Program-made: the position numbers and the translations under genes
Notes under the pieces: generated by a model
What the model was told of the DNA's origin: nothing
Database searches by the model: none
What the model saw: only the letters and a program-made list of their open reading frames with translations
Assembly (NCBI RefSeq): GCF_003131185.1
Contig: NZ_QFFU01000007.1
Span: 1-64,000 of the forward strand
Direction of reading: 5' to 3'
Length of the DNA stretch: 64,000 nucleotides
Source: Pseudomonas ovata
GTDB lineage: Bacteria; Pseudomonadota; Gammaproteobacteria; Pseudomonadales; Pseudomonadaceae
In this document: one piece after another, positions 33,085-43,197 of the stretch
Layout: every line of letters begins with the position of its first letter
Numbering within the stretch: the stretch's first letter is position 1

Positions 33085-34278
33085 ATGCCCCAGACCGCCC
33101 TGAAAACGCCCCTGCGCCCGTTGGCAGATTCTTCGCTGTCCTCGGTGGTGGCCGGCTTCATTGCCATGATGACCGGCTGCACCAGTTCGCTGGTGCTGAT
33201 GTTTCAGGCAGGACAAGCCGCCGGTTTGAGCGGTGGGCAGATTTCTTCGTGGTTGTGGGCCTTGTTCATGGGCATGGCGCTGTGCAGCATCGGCCTGTCG
33301 CTGCGCTACCGTACGCCGATCACCGTGGCCTGGTCGACGCCGGGGGCGGCGCTGTTGGTCACCAGCCTGGGCGGGGTCAGTTACCCCGAGGCCATTGGCG
33401 CCTTTATCACCTGCGCGGTCATGGTCACCCTGTGCGGCCTGACCGGCAGTTTCGAGCGCCTGGTACGCCGCCTGCCGGCATCGCTGGCCGCCGCCCTGCT
33501 GGCCGGCATCCTGTTCAAGATCGGCAGCGAAATCTTCATTGCCGCCCAGCATCGCACCGGCCTGGTGCTGGGCATGTTCTTCACCTACCTGATCATCAAG
33601 CGGATCTCGCCCCGTTATTGCGTACTGGCCGCCTTGCTGGTCGGCATCGGCCTGTCTGCCGTGCTGGGCCTGCTGAACTTCAGTGGCTTTGCGCTGGAAC
33701 TGGCCACACCGGTCTGGACCACGCCGAGCTTCTCGCTGGCCGCGACCATCAGCATCGGCATTCCGCTGTTCGTGGTGGCCATGGCCTCGCAGAACATGCC
33801 GGGAGTGGCAGTGTTGCGGGCCGACGGCTACGACACGCCCTCCTCGCCCCTGATCAGCGTGACCGGCCTGGTTTCGCTACTGGCGGCACCCTTTGGTTCG
33901 CACGGCATCAACCTGGCGGCCATCAGCGCCGCGATCTGTACCGGCCCGCATGCGCATGAAGACAAGAGCAAGCGCTATACCGCTGCTATCTGGTGCGGGG
34001 TGTTCTACGCCGTTGCCGGCCTGTATGGCGCCACCCTGGCGGCGCTGTTCGCGGCCTTTCCCAAGGAGCTGGTGCTGTCGATTGCCGCGCTGGCGCTGTT
34101 TGGCTCGATCATGAACGGCCTGACCGTGGCCATGCAGGAACCCGGCGAGCGGGAGGCGGCGCTGATCACCTTTATGGTTACCGCCTCGGGCCTGACGCTG
34201 TTTTCGGTAGGATCGGCGTTCTGGGGGATCGTGGCGGGCGTGCTGACACTGCTGATCCTCAATGCCCGAGGACGATAG
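33085..34278 (+). CDS. BenE-family transporter (benzoate/H+ symporter type)
   Basis: The 397-residue inner-membrane protein has about 11-12 spans and clear BenE blocks: VVAGFIAMMTGCTSSLVLMFQA, TPITVAWSTPGAALL, VVAMASQNMPGVAVLRADGY and GSHGINLAAISAAICTGPHAHED. BenE-type carriers bring benzoate or related aromatics in with protons, but many members are not linked to benzoate genes; none are nearby here. ATG 33085 is behind AAGGAAAG. It follows the MarR gene after 109 bases and might be in the same regulon. Confidence 0.9.
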   Translation: MPQTALKTPLRPLADSSLSSVVAGFIAMMTGCTSSLVLMFQAGQAAGLSGGQISSWLWALFMGMALCSIGLSLRYRTPITVAWSTPGAALLVTSLGGVSYPEAIGAFITCAVMVTLCGLTGSFERLVRRLPASLAAALLAGILFKIGSEIFIAAQHRTGLVLGMFFTYLIIKRISPRYCVLAALLVGIGLSAVLGLLNFSGFALELATPVWTTPSFSLAATISIGIPLFVVAMASQNMPGVAVLRADGYDTPSSPLISVTGLVSLLAAPFGSHGINLAAISAAICTGPHAHEDKSKRYTAAIWCGVFYAVAGLYGATLAALFAAFPKELVLSIAALALFGSIMNGLTVAMQEPGEREAALITFMVTASGLTLFSVGSAFWGIVAGVLTLLILNARGR

Positions 34279-34282
34279 GAGC

Positions 34283-34453
34283 GCGCTCTGCCCGCGACCG
34301 AGTGCGCAGCGCTCGCAAAAGCTGCGAAACGCCACAAATTTACGACTGCTAACGCAGCCGGTGGCGGTGGCGGTGGCGGTGGCGGTGGTCCAGCATTCCG
34401 GCAAGCGCGCTCTGCCCGCGACAGCGTGCCGCCTTGGCGCGGCGCCAAGGCGG
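34283..34453. repeat. REP-like repeat block with a GGTGGC microsatellite
   Basis: Between the BenE stop and the chemoreceptor stop lies a repeat-rich stretch. GCGCTCTGCCCGCGAC occurs twice (near 34283 and 34407). CAAATTTACGACTGCT (34335-34350) is shared with the block at 37711-37726. Between them, GGTGGC is repeated four times plus GGTGG (34360-34388). A near-perfect palindrome closes the block (CCGCCTTGGCGC at 34429-34440 against GCGCCAAGGCGG at 34442-34453), which may also end transcription of either gene. Confidence 0.6.
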
Positions 34454-34464
34454 CGGGTAATCGT

Positions 34465-36426
34465 CTACAACCGGAAATGCCCGACCATGCCCTTGAGCTG
34501 GGCACCGAGGGCGGCGAGCTCAACGCTTGAGGTAGCGTTGCCCTGCATCGCCAGGGCCGACTGGTCGGCACTGCTGCGAATGCTGGTGACGCTGCGGTTG
34601 ATTTCTTCGGCCACCGAGCTTTGCTGTTCGGCGGCCGCCGCGATCTGCTGGTTCATCTGCTCGATGGTCGAGACCGCCGTGGCGATGCTGCCCAGAGCGC
34701 TTTCGGTCTGGCGGGCATCACTGACGGCCAGCCTGACCAGCTCGCTGCTGCTCTGGATCTGCTCCACCGACACGCGCGCACCGTTGCGCAGGCTGGCCAC
34801 CAGTTGCTCGATCTCGGCCGTGGACTGCTGGGTACGACGCGCCAGGGCCCGGACCTCATCGGCCACCACGGCAAAGCCACGCCCCTGCTCGCCGGCGCGG
34901 GCCGCCTCGATGGCGGCGTTGAGGGCCAGCAGGTTGGTCTGCTCAGCCACACTCTTGATCACGCCCAATACCTGATCGATGTCCTGCACCTGGGCGCTGA
35001 GGTTTTCAATGCTCTGGCTGGCAGCCGAGGAGGCATTGGCCAACTGCTCGATACGCTGCAGGCTCTGGCGCACCACCGCCTGGCCGGTGCCGACTTTCTC
35101 ATCGGCACTTTGGGCCGCCAGCGCGGCCTGTTCGGCATTGCGCGCTACATCGTGCACAGTGGCGGTCATCTGGTTCATGGCTGTGGCCACCTGCTCGGTT
35201 TCTTCTTTCTGGCTGTTGACTTCCAGGTTGGTGTGCTCAGTCACCGTCGACAAATCATGGGCCGAGCTGGCCAGTTGTTCAATCCCGGCCTGCAGGCCAC
35301 TGACGATCCGGCTCAGGCCGCTGCTCATCTGCTGCATGGCCTGCATCAACTGGCCGATCTCGTCCCGGCGCTCTACCTGGAGATTGCCGCTCAAATCGCC
35401 GGCAGCAATGCGCTGTGCCTGGCCGATCACCTGGCGCAGGGGCCCCACGATCAGGCGGGTAATCAGCCAGGCCGCCATCAGGCCGACCAGCAATGCCAGC
35501 ACCGAGCCGGCGAGAATCTGCCAACTGCCAAGATTGATCTGTGCCTGCATCGACTGGTCTTCGGCGGCATACACCTGACGCACCTGCTCCATTACCTGCC
35601 GGGCATTGGCGGCCAGTTGCCCGGACACTTCGGCTTGCCGGGCCAGCAGGTCGGTGTATTGCTTGAGCTGGTCGTTGAAATTGGCAATGTGGCCACTGAC
35701 CTCGTTGATCACTGTCTGGTAACCGGGGTCGCTGATCGCGCCCTTGAGTTCGTCGGCCAGGGCACGGGCCTGTTCGGCCTGTTCGATGGTGCCGGTGCGC
35801 ACCTCCTCGCCCGCGCCGGTGCGGCGGCTCTTGTCCAGGCGCACACGGGCTTCGTCCATGGCCTGCAGCATCAAGCGGGAGACCTGGCTGACCTTGCCGG
35901 CCTGCTCGATGAACGCTGCACCCTCCTTGCCCTGAGTGTCCTTGAGCGTCCAGGCGCCATCGTCGGCCAGGCCGTTCTGCAGCACTTCAAGGTTGTTGGC
36001 GACGCTGGAGACCGACCAGTTGGCCATTTCCAGCGCCAGGTCCTTGCTCTGGTTGATGTCGACAAAGGCATCGAACGAGCGGCGATAGTCGACCAGCGAC
36101 TGACGCACCTGACCCATCACCACCGCATTGGCCGGGAACGCGGCCGCGAGTGCCTCGGCACGCGCATTGAGTGCATCGACCTCGACCCGCAGGCGTTCGG
36201 CGACCTTGGGGTCGTTGTGCAGGGCATAGTCCTGCTCAAGCAGGCGCACATCGAGCAGGCTGCTGTTGAGCGTTGACATCTGCTTGAGCCCGTCGAAATG
36301 CTGGTTGACGCGCTGCAGGGACCACACGCCCATGCCCGCAACCAGTGCCGTCAGCAGCAACACCAGGCCAAAACCCAGGCCCAGTTTTTTTGCCATCCCC
36401 AGATGAGTGAATCCGGTCGACCTCAT
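34465..36426 (-). CDS. Methyl-accepting chemotaxis protein, HBM sensor type
   Basis: The 653-residue receptor has a membrane span at about 13-35, a periplasmic helical ligand domain of about 260 residues, a second span near 305-325, a HAMP domain ([26 protein letters not shown]) and a signalling domain with the conserved hairpin ([20 protein letters not shown], then [15 protein letters not shown]). The size and all-helical content of the sensor match the helical bimodular (HBM) class, of which P. putida McpS and McpQ bind TCA-cycle acids. The ligand here is not known. There is no C-terminal CheR-binding pentapeptide (ends GMVGHFRL). Confidence 0.93.
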   Translation of the reverse strand: MRSTGFTHLGMAKKLGLGFGLVLLLTALVAGMGVWSLQRVNQHFDGLKQMSTLNSSLLDVRLLEQDYALHNDPKVAERLRVEVDALNARAEALAAAFPANAVVMGQVRQSLVDYRRSFDAFVDINQSKDLALEMANWSVSSVANNLEVLQNGLADDGAWTLKDTQGKEGAAFIEQAGKVSQVSRLMLQAMDEARVRLDKSRRTGAGEEVRTGTIEQAEQARALADELKGAISDPGYQTVINEVSGHIANFNDQLKQYTDLLARQAEVSGQLAANARQVMEQVRQVYAAEDQSMQAQINLGSWQILAGSVLALLVGLMAAWLITRLIVGPLRQVIGQAQRIAAGDLSGNLQVERRDEIGQLMQAMQQMSSGLSRIVSGLQAGIEQLASSAHDLSTVTEHTNLEVNSQKEETEQVATAMNQMTATVHDVARNAEQAALAAQSADEKVGTGQAVVRQSLQRIEQLANASSAASQSIENLSAQVQDIDQVLGVIKSVAEQTNLLALNAAIEAARAGEQGRGFAVVADEVRALARRTQQSTAEIEQLVASLRNGARVSVEQIQSSSELVRLAVSDARQTESALGSIATAVSTIEQMNQQIAAAAEQQSSVAEEINRSVTSIRSSADQSALAMQGNATSSVELAALGAQLKGMVGHFRL

Positions 36427-36615
36427 AGCATCCCGTTCCCATTAGAAAGATGTGTTACAGCAACATTCAATATCCGTGCAGGGTCGCAACGGACAAGCAG
36501 CCATACAAGCAGGGAATGCAGGAGTAGTAGCAATAAGCTATATGGAGGTCGTTTCCAGAATGTTTCAGGCCGGTGGCGGGCCCTGAAAATGGCTCGCCAC
36601 CTTATTACGGTCTGT

Positions 36616-37542
36616 TCAGGCGCGGGTGCCGGCACTGACCCATAAGGTGCCAGCATCGGCATCCAGCACCGCTTCGGTGCCCAGCGGCAGGGCCACATTG
36701 ACGCTGCCGTGCCCGACAGGCAAGCCGCCAAGTACCGGAATGCCCAGCTCGCCCAGCCGCTCGAGCAGCACCTGTGCCGGGGTGATGCTGCCGGCAGCCT
36801 GCTCCGGCACACTGAAATCACCAAGCGCCACGCCGGCCAGCCCTTGCAGCACGCCGCAGTTGCCCAGGTGGGTCATGAGCCGATCGACCCGATAGGCCGC
36901 TTCGCCAACGTCTTCGAGCAGCAGGATGGCGCCGCTCAAGTCGGGCATGAACGGGGTGCCGATGCAGGTGCTGAGCATGCTCAGGTTGCCCCCCAGCAGC
37001 AGGCCCCGGGCGCTGCCGGCAGTGCGCACGCTGCCGGTGCCGGCGCGTGGATCCGCCTTGAGCTGCACAGGCTCGGTGCTCATCAGCGCCTGCCGCAGGC
37101 CGGCGGCGAGTGTCGGGCTGTCGCCAATCTGATTGGCCACCGGGCCATGTACACAGGCCAGCCGTGCCTGGGCCCAGAGCAATCCGTGCAAGGCGGTGAT
37201 GTCGGAGAAGCCACTGACCAACTTCGGATCGCGGCGCACGGCCGACAGGTCGACGCCTGCCAGAATACGCTGCACGCCATAGCCGCCCCGGTTGCAGATC
37301 ACGGCACGAATCTCGGGGTCGTTCAGGGCCTGGTTGAGGTCGGCCAGACGGTTGGCATCGGTGCCGGCATGGAACGAATGCCGGTCCAGCGCATGCGGGT
37401 AGATACGCGGCCTGAGCCCCCAGCCTTCGAGCACAGCGGCGGCGGCCTCGATTCTCTGGGCCTGCACCGGGCCGGCCGGCGATACCAGGGCCACGGCATC
37501 GCCGGGACGAAGCGCTTGCGGATACAGCGTTGGAATCGACAT
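36616..37542 (-). CDS. ldcA: LD-carboxypeptidase (muropeptide, family S66)
   Basis: The 308-residue enzyme removes the terminal D-alanine from tetrapeptides in peptidoglycan recycling in the cytosol. Family S66 residues are visible: the start block LRPGDAVALVSPAGPV, the nucleophile serine in VSGFSDITAL, the glutamate in ILLLEDVGEAAYRVDR and the histidine in LPVGHGSVN. There is no signal peptide, as expected. The length is typical. Confidence 0.92.
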   Translation of the reverse strand: MSIPTLYPQALRPGDAVALVSPAGPVQAQRIEAAAAVLEGWGLRPRIYPHALDRHSFHAGTDANRLADLNQALNDPEIRAVICNRGGYGVQRILAGVDLSAVRRDPKLVSGFSDITALHGLLWAQARLACVHGPVANQIGDSPTLAAGLRQALMSTEPVQLKADPRAGTGSVRTAGSARGLLLGGNLSMLSTCIGTPFMPDLSGAILLLEDVGEAAYRVDRLMTHLGNCGVLQGLAGVALGDFSVPEQAAGSITPAQVLLERLGELGIPVLGGLPVGHGSVNVALPLGTEAVLDADAGTLWVSAGTRA

Positions 37543-37670
37543 GGGTCCATCCGAACAATCAATGAGCCGTCAATCTAAAGCAGCCGGGCCTGCCCGCTCA
37601 AGTCAGCTTTCTCGGCGGAACTGAAGGGAAAAGGCTCATTGGTCTGTCAGGCGTCCTTACGTTGCAGGAA

Positions 37671-37807
37671 CGGCCGAGTGCGAAGCGCTCGCAGAAATCT
37701 CGGAGCGCTGCAAATTTACGACTGCTGCGCAGCTTGTAAAAATAGTGGCGTTCAATCAACTTCTGCGAGCGCTTGCGCACTCGGTCGCCGGCAAGCGGGC
37801 TCCTACC
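37671..37807. repeat. REP-like inverted repeat between ldcA and pyrF
   Basis: CCGAGTGCGAAGCGCTCGCAGAA (37674-37696, shown here only by its ends) is matched in reverse at 37761-37784, giving a long imperfect hairpin around an inner part with CAAATTTACGACTGCT (37711-37726). It ends with GGCAAGCGGGCTCCTAC, a typical Pseudomonas REP-like string. The same inner sequence occurs at 34335-34350. Confidence 0.6.
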
Positions 37808-37840
37808 GGGTTGCAGCGGTCGGGGACAGCCTAATTGGCC

Positions 37841-38539
37841 TCAAGCCAGTTCGGCGACCACCGCTTGCAGCGCCTGGGCCGGATCGGCGGCCTGGCTGAT
37901 CGGGCGGCCGATGACCAGGTAGTCGGAGCCGGCTTCCAGCGCCTGGCGCGGGGTCAGGATGCGGCGCTGATCGTCCAGCGCACTGCCGGCCGGGCGAATG
38001 CCGGGCGTCACCAGTTGCAAGGCCGGGTGCGCGGCCTTGAGCGCACGGGCTTCCTGGGCCGAACACACCAGGCCATCCAGGCCGGCCTGCTGTGCCAGGC
38101 CGGCCAGGCGCAGCACCTGCTCTTGCGGCTCGATGTCCAGGCCAATGCCGGCCAGGTCTTCACGTGCCATGCTGGTCAGCACGGTGACACCGATCAGCAA
38201 GGGCTGCGGGCCGCTGCGCTGGTCGAGCACTTCACGACAGGCCTGCATCATGCGCAGGCCACCGGAGCAATGCACGTTGACCATCCACACGCCCATCTCG
38301 GCGGCGGCCTTGACCGCCATGGCGGTGGTGTTGGGAATGTCGTGGAATTTCAGGTCCAGGAACACCTCGAAGCCGCGTTCGCGCAGGGTTTCGACGATGC
38401 CCGATGCGCTGCTGGTGAACAGCTCCTTGCCGACCTTGACCCGGCACAGCTTGGGATCGAGCTGATCGGCCAGCTTGAGGGCGGCGTCACGGGTCGGAAA
38501 ATCCAGGGCAACGATGACTGGGGTCTGGCAGGCGGACAT
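37841..38539 (-). CDS. pyrF: Orotidine 5'-phosphate decarboxylase
   Basis: The 232-residue enzyme makes UMP from OMP. Catalytic residues lie in [13 protein letters not shown] (the Asp-Lys-Asp set) and substrate blocks in [16 protein letters not shown] and [10 protein letters not shown]. The length and N-terminus are normal. A DUF2897 gene lies divergently upstream, the usual arrangement in Pseudomonas. Confidence 0.97.
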   Translation of the reverse strand: MSACQTPVIVALDFPTRDAALKLADQLDPKLCRVKVGKELFTSSASGIVETLRERGFEVFLDLKFHDIPNTTAMAVKAAAEMGVWMVNVHCSGGLRMMQACREVLDQRSGPQPLLIGVTVLTSMAREDLAGIGLDIEPQEQVLRLAGLAQQAGLDGLVCSAQEARALKAAHPALQLVTPGIRPAGSALDDQRRILTPRQALEAGSDYLVIGRPISQAADPAQALQAVVAELA

Positions 38540-38739
38540 TAGCGGGTTCTCAGGCTGGTCGAAATCGGCGCGTATTGTAGCCGAACATCAGCGGCGACGG
38601 GACCCGATGATCAGCTTTTGCCATTGTCGGGGATCTGCCGCCTTCAAGGCTGTCATGCAAAACGCAAGGCCAGCCTACACTGGGAACCATCGGACACCGC
38701 AATGGCTCAAACCGACATGAACAAGAAGGAGTGCGCGTT

Positions 38740-38907
38740 ATGCCCTGGTATGCCTGGTTAATTCTGATCGTTGCAATCGGCTCGATCGTTGGCGGGCTCA
38801 TGTTGTTGCGCGACACGGCGCAAAAACTGCCACTGACCGAAGATCAACTCAAACGCGTGCGCGAGCGCAACGCCGAAATGGATGCCAAGGAGGCCAAGGA
38901 TCGCTGA
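38740..38907 (+). CDS. DUF2897 small membrane protein, 55 residues
   Basis: The reading MPWYAWLILIVAIGSIVGGL starts at ATG 38740, behind AAGGAG. One membrane span (residues 3-22) is followed by a charged helical tail (QLKRVRERNAEMDAKEAKDR). This is the DUF2897 family, regularly found beside pyrF in pseudomonads. The function is unknown. Confidence 0.88.
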   Translation: MPWYAWLILIVAIGSIVGGLMLLRDTAQKLPLTEDQLKRVRERNAEMDAKEAKDR

Positions 38908-38932
38908 CGCCGCCTGGGCATCGCCGCCTCGC

Positions 38933-39781
38933 TCAGGGCTTGACGGTCACCCGAGCCTTGTTGCCCATAGGCACCTCGACCGGCAGGGCGCGGGGTTCTA
39001 TCACCACGCGAATGCCGTAGGGCTCGAAAATCCTGGCCATTTCACCGCTGTCGCGCACCTCGCGCAGCAACCCGGAGAACGCCTCGGCGGTTATCGCGCC
39101 GCCCGGGCGTATCAACGCAAAGTGCCGGTACACCTGATCCACACGCTCGGACACCAGTAACTGATCGGCCGCAAGAATATGGCGCACCTGTGCATCGTTA
39201 AGAAACGAACGAGTGACGGGCGCAATGTCCACCCGCCCACGCGCCACCATCAGCAGATTGCTCTCGTGCGAATAGGTCAGTGTTGCATTGAACGTGGACG
39301 TCAGATAGCCGGGGTCGGCGTTGTAACGCGCAAATCCGTAGTGGTAGCCGCTGAACAACGCCAGGTGCTTGTCGCTCAGGTTGGCAAAATAATCCTGCTG
39401 CCGGCCCGGTACCCGCCGGGCCACGAACACCTCAGTGTCCTCAAGGCCCATGTCGACGCTGACATGGGCAATGCCCTGCCAGTCCCACTGTGGATTCTCG
39501 AAAACCACCATGTCGACCCGCCCTTGGGCAAGATCGCGGTAACGCCGGGTGACCGAAGCCGGCACCACGACGAACGTATAAGCCTGCTGGCGGCGATTCA
39601 ACGCGGCCACCAGTTCAGCGAGCAGATCCTGGCCCTGGCCATTTTCCGGCCGCACGACATAAGGCGGAAAATGCACGGCACCGATGCGCACGACCTGCGC
39701 AGCCTCAACCTGCACGCCGGCCGGCAACAAGGTCGCCAGGGCCAGCGCCAGAACAGCAAGAAACGAGCGTAGAGGCTTCAT
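38933..39781 (-). CDS. Periplasmic solute-binding protein (family 3-like)
   Basis: The 282-residue protein has a signal peptide (1-27, cut near VEAAQ) and a two-lobed amino-acid-type binding domain: RIGAVHFPPYVVRPENGQGQ at the ligand entrance, DLAQGRVDMVVFENP and ARGRVDIAPVTRSF. There are no permease or ATPase genes nearby, so it either works with a distant ABC transporter or serves as a sensor input. The ligand is unknown. Confidence 0.85.
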   Translation of the reverse strand: MKPLRSFLAVLALALATLLPAGVQVEAAQVVRIGAVHFPPYVVRPENGQGQDLLAELVAALNRRQQAYTFVVVPASVTRRYRDLAQGRVDMVVFENPQWDWQGIAHVSVDMGLEDTEVFVARRVPGRQQDYFANLSDKHLALFSGYHYGFARYNADPGYLTSTFNATLTYSHESNLLMVARGRVDIAPVTRSFLNDAQVRHILAADQLLVSERVDQVYRHFALIRPGGAITAEAFSGLLREVRDSGEMARIFEPYGIRVVIEPRALPVEVPMGNKARVTVKP

Positions 39782-39979
39782 GATTCAAGGCGCGTGGAAA
39801 ACTGTACACGCTATGCGGTTTTGACCGGTTAGACAACTCCGGCTACATCGGTGACGGCCAGTGGCAGCACCTTTGATACGCTTGAGAGTCGATGTAACAC
39901 ATACCTGCGCACACAGACGCGAATCTGGCTACGCTGGACGCACCTGTTGCGTATAGAACCGATGGATGGGAGCTTGAAC

Positions 39980-40522
39980 ATGCCGCATTGGCTGGTGATC
40001 GACCTGGAAGCCACCACCGAGGAAGGAGGTTGGCCGGTCGCAGAAATGGAAATCATCGAAATCGGTGCCACCCTGGTCAATCAGGATGGACGCGAACTGG
40101 ATCACTTCGAGCGTTTCGTTCGCCCGGTCAGAAGGCCGCTGCTGACGCACTTCTGCCGCGAGCTGACTCACATCAGCCAGGGCGACATTGACAGCGCGGC
40201 CTTGCTGCCCGCTGTCTGGCTGCAATTCGAACGCTGGCTGGGTCACCACCGGGCCCGCGTCGTGGGCTGGGCCAGTTGGGGCGACTACGACCACAAGCAA
40301 TTGCAGGAAGAATGGCGTAACCACAAGTTGAGCAGCGCCTTGCAGCAACTGCCCTATGTCAACCTCAAGCAGCGTTTTGCCCAGGCCCGGCAACTGCACC
40401 GCCCGGTGGGCCTCAACAGCGCCTTGCAACTGGCCGGCATGCAGTTCAGCGGCCAGCAGCACCGCGCTCTGGTCGATGCGCGCAATACGGCCAGGCTGAT
40501 GCCACTGATCCTGCCTAACTAG
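39980..40522 (+). CDS. DEDDh 3'-5' exonuclease (KapD/ERI-1 type)
   Basis: The 180-residue protein has the exonuclease triad/tetrad: D8 and E10 in LVIDLEATT, an aspartate in [12 protein letters not shown] and the H-x4-D in [13 protein letters not shown]. The start block WLVIDLEAT and the size fit the KapD/ERI-1-like group, which trims RNA ends. ATG 39980 is seven bases after GGGAG. It stands alone between the binding-protein gene and ppnP. Confidence 0.9.
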   Translation: MPHWLVIDLEATTEEGGWPVAEMEIIEIGATLVNQDGRELDHFERFVRPVRRPLLTHFCRELTHISQGDIDSAALLPAVWLQFERWLGHHRARVVGWASWGDYDHKQLQEEWRNHKLSSALQQLPYVNLKQRFAQARQLHRPVGLNSALQLAGMQFSGQQHRALVDARNTARLMPLILPN

Positions 40523-40611
40523 CGCCCTGCAAGACCTTTGCAGCGGATGACGTAAAGAATCGGGTTGGGCATACTGGCCGCCCTTTTCCAGCCATTCTTC
40601 AAGGATCCGCC

Positions 40612-40893
40612 ATGTTCAAGGTCAACGAGTATTTCGACGGCACCGTCAAATCCATCGCCTTCAGCCAGGCCGAAGGCCAGGCCACCATCGGTGTGATGGC
40701 CGCAGGCGAATATGAGTTCGGCACCGCCCAGGCCGAAATCATGCACGTCATTTCCGGTGAACTGGTCGTCAAGCTGCCTGACAGCAGCGACTGGCAGACC
40801 TTTGCCACTGGCAGCCGCTTCAACGTACCGGCCAACAGCAAGTTCCAGTTGAAAGTCAGCGTCGACACCGCCTACCTGTGCGAATACCGTTAA
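40612..40893 (+). CDS. ppnP: Pyrimidine/purine nucleoside phosphorylase PpnP
   Basis: The 93-residue cupin matches PpnP (DUF1255): [38 protein letters not shown] and [13 protein letters not shown]. PpnP splits several nucleosides with phosphate to base and ribose-1-phosphate. AAGGAT precedes the ATG. The length is exact for the family. Confidence 0.94.
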   Translation: MFKVNEYFDGTVKSIAFSQAEGQATIGVMAAGEYEFGTAQAEIMHVISGELVVKLPDSSDWQTFATGSRFNVPANSKFQLKVSVDTAYLCEYR

Positions 40894-40946
40894 GGCCTCG
40901 AGCGGCAAGCTGAACCGCGAACCGACTGCTACGGTTCGCGCATCCG

Positions 40947-42713
40947 TCACACCTCGGCATTGAACTGCAACGCCGCCAGCCGTGCATACAGCGGGTTGCT
41001 GGCGATCAGTTGCCGATGCGTGCCCACGGCCACCAGGCGCCCCTGATCGATCACCGCAATGCGATCGGCGTTCTGCACGGTGGCCAGGCGGTGCGCGATC
41101 ACCAACGTGGTGCGGTCCTTCATCAGGCTCGGCAGGGCCTGTTGAATCAGGTGCTCGCTTTGCGCATCCAGCGCACTGGTGGCCTCGTCCAACAGCAGGA
41201 TCGGTGCATCGACCAGCAAGGCCCGGGCAATCGCCAGGCGTTGCCGTTGACCGCCGGACAAGCCCAGCCCACCCTCCCCCAGATGCGTGCGATAGCCGTT
41301 TTTCATCTGCTGGATGAATTCATGCGCATGCGCAATACGCGCAGCCGCCTCGACCTGCTCGTCGCTGGCCTGGGGCCTGCCGTAGCGAAGGTTGTCCTCG
41401 ATACTGCCAAAAAAAAGCGCAGGGTTCTGTGATACCAGTGCAAAGCAACGGCGCAACTCGTGTGGATCAAGCTGCTTGAGCGGTACGCCCTCGATGCGAA
41501 TCTCGCCGTGCTGCGGGTCATAGAAACGCAGCAACAGGTCGAACAGCGTGGATTTGCCCGCCCCGGAAGGCCCGACCAGGGCCAGGGTCTCGCCAGCCTC
41601 GATGGTCAGGCTCAGCGCGTCAAGCACCTTGCGCTCCGGCCGTGAAGGATAGGCAAAGCCAATATTTTCAAGCGCCAGGCGACCACTGACCCGCGCCGGC
41701 AAACGGTCGGTGACCGTCAGCGGTGCTTGTATCTCATTGCGTGCCTGCAGCAATTCGCCAATGCGCTGTGCGGCGCCGGCAGCCCGCTGCAGTTCGCCGA
41801 TCACCTCGCTGATGGTGCCGAACGAGGTGCCGACAATCAGTGCGTAGAACACAAAGGCGGCCAGTTCGCCGCTGGTGATGCGTCCGTGAATGACATCCAT
41901 GCCGCCGACCCACAGCATCACCGCCACGGCCCCCAGCACCAGGCCGATCACCAGAGTGAACAGCAAGGCGCGTTGCAGGATATGCCGGCGGGCAGCCTCG
42001 AAAGCCTGCTCGACCGTGCCGGCAAAGCGCTCGCGGTCCTGCGGCTGGTGATTGTAGGCCTGCACGGTCTTGATCTGCCCCAGGGCCTCGGCCACGTAGC
42101 TGCCGACCTCGGCAACCCGGTCCTGATTCTGCCGCGACAGGCGCCGTACCCGGCGGCCGAAGATCACGATCGGCGCCAGCACCAGCGGCAGGAAGGCCAC
42201 GACAATGCTGGTCAGGCGCGGGTTGGTGATGAACAGCAGCACGATGCCACCGATGACCATCAACGCGCTGCGCAGGAACATTGACAGTGAGGCGCCGATC
42301 ACCGATTGCAGCAAGGCTGTGTCGGCGGTGAGCCGCGACTGGATCTCCGAACCGCGGTTGGATTCATAAAAGCCGGGGTGCAAATCGACCAGATGGTTGA
42401 AAACCGCCTTGCGCACGTCGGCCACCACACGCTCACCGGTCCATGACACCAGGTAGGAGCGCACGAACGTCCCGCCGGCCAGGCCCAGGATCAGGCACAC
42501 GAACAGCACAATCGACTCGTTGAGCGATTCGGTCGAGCGGGTCATGAATCCTTGATCGACCACCAGTTTGATGCCCTGGCCCATGAACAAGGTGATGCCG
42601 GCGGTCACCACCAGGGCCAGCAAGGCGGCGCCAATGCGCCAGCGGTAAGGTGAAATAAAACGCCAGGCCAGGCTCAGGGCCTGACGCGAATCACCGGAAA
42701 ACGCAAAAACCAT
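40947..42713 (-). CDS. ABC exporter, membrane plus ATPase (MsbA-like)
   Basis: The 588-residue half-transporter has six membrane spans (about 25-320) and an ATPase domain with Walker A (GPSGAGKST), Q loop (LVSQNPALF), signature (LGLSGGQRQR) and Walker B (ILLLDEATSALD) followed by the H loop (IAHRLATV). It would work as a homodimer exporting lipid, peptide or drug; MsbA-like and multidrug half-transporters cannot be separated here. No partner gene is next to it. Confidence 0.92.
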   Translation of the reverse strand: MVFAFSGDSRQALSLAWRFISPYRWRIGAALLALVVTAGITLFMGQGIKLVVDQGFMTRSTESLNESIVLFVCLILGLAGGTFVRSYLVSWTGERVVADVRKAVFNHLVDLHPGFYESNRGSEIQSRLTADTALLQSVIGASLSMFLRSALMVIGGIVLLFITNPRLTSIVVAFLPLVLAPIVIFGRRVRRLSRQNQDRVAEVGSYVAEALGQIKTVQAYNHQPQDRERFAGTVEQAFEAARRHILQRALLFTLVIGLVLGAVAVMLWVGGMDVIHGRITSGELAAFVFYALIVGTSFGTISEVIGELQRAAGAAQRIGELLQARNEIQAPLTVTDRLPARVSGRLALENIGFAYPSRPERKVLDALSLTIEAGETLALVGPSGAGKSTLFDLLLRFYDPQHGEIRIEGVPLKQLDPHELRRCFALVSQNPALFFGSIEDNLRYGRPQASDEQVEAAARIAHAHEFIQQMKNGYRTHLGEGGLGLSGGQRQRLAIARALLVDAPILLLDEATSALDAQSEHLIQQALPSLMKDRTTLVIAHRLATVQNADRIAVIDQGRLVAVGTHRQLIASNPLYARLAALQFNAEV

Positions 42714-42959
42714 GAACTCAATTCCATCTGTCGTATCACATATAAGGCAAGGCTAGACTACTGGCACTTGCGCACCTGCGTCAGCCACCCTACGTGGTTA
42801 TGACGACATTGCAGAGACACCGGAACCGATCGGTCTAAGCAGGCACTGGATGTTTACAGCCTGTTCTGCTGCACTACCGCACTTGAATGATCGCGGCGTC
42901 ACGGCGCGTTCATCAAGCGTGATTACCTTGACTGCGACATCTGATGAAGGAGAAAGACC

Positions 42960-43136
42960 ATGAGCTTGCAAACCAGCGGCAATCAAGTTGAGGTCATTCG
43001 GGCCACCCCCAGCCTTCCCGTGGGTGGCGCAATTGTCGACGAGCACGGCCGCGAGGTCCTGATCACCGAAGCCATGGTGCAGGCCGCCTGCCAGGAATGC
43101 GACAAGCACTGGGTAACACCCGACAAAGAAGACTGA
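42960..43136 (+). CDS. Small conserved Pseudomonas protein, 58 residues (PA1571-like)
   Basis: The protein MSLQTSGNQVEVIRATPSLP ... continues VGGAIVDEHGREVLITEAMV and ends with a C-x2-C pair (AACQECDKHWV). AAGGAG lies seven bases before the ATG, and a terminator follows the stop. It resembles the small family annotated as PA1571-like. The function is unknown. Confidence 0.8.
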   Translation: MSLQTSGNQVEVIRATPSLPVGGAIVDEHGREVLITEAMVQAACQECDKHWVTPDKED

Positions 43137-43155
43137 TGCTATACCCAAGCTTATG

Positions 43156-43181
43156 ACCCGGCCCTTGTGTCGGGTTTTTTA
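43156..43181 (+). terminator. Terminator after the 58-residue gene
   Basis: ACCCG-GCCCTTGTGT-CGGGT followed by TTTTTTAT, 20 bases after the stop codon. It also separates the gene from the converging GlxA-type regulator. Confidence 0.7.
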
Positions 43182-43197
43182 TGCGCCAGACGAAGGC

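Noticed and set aside
34429..34453. GC-rich palindrome as a terminator of the chemoreceptor gene
   Set aside because: No T tract on the minus strand; treated as part of the REP-like block instead.
34621..36276. 551-codon plus-strand open frame opposite the chemoreceptor
   Set aside because: Antisense shadow; the chemoreceptor has all its conserved domains on the other strand.
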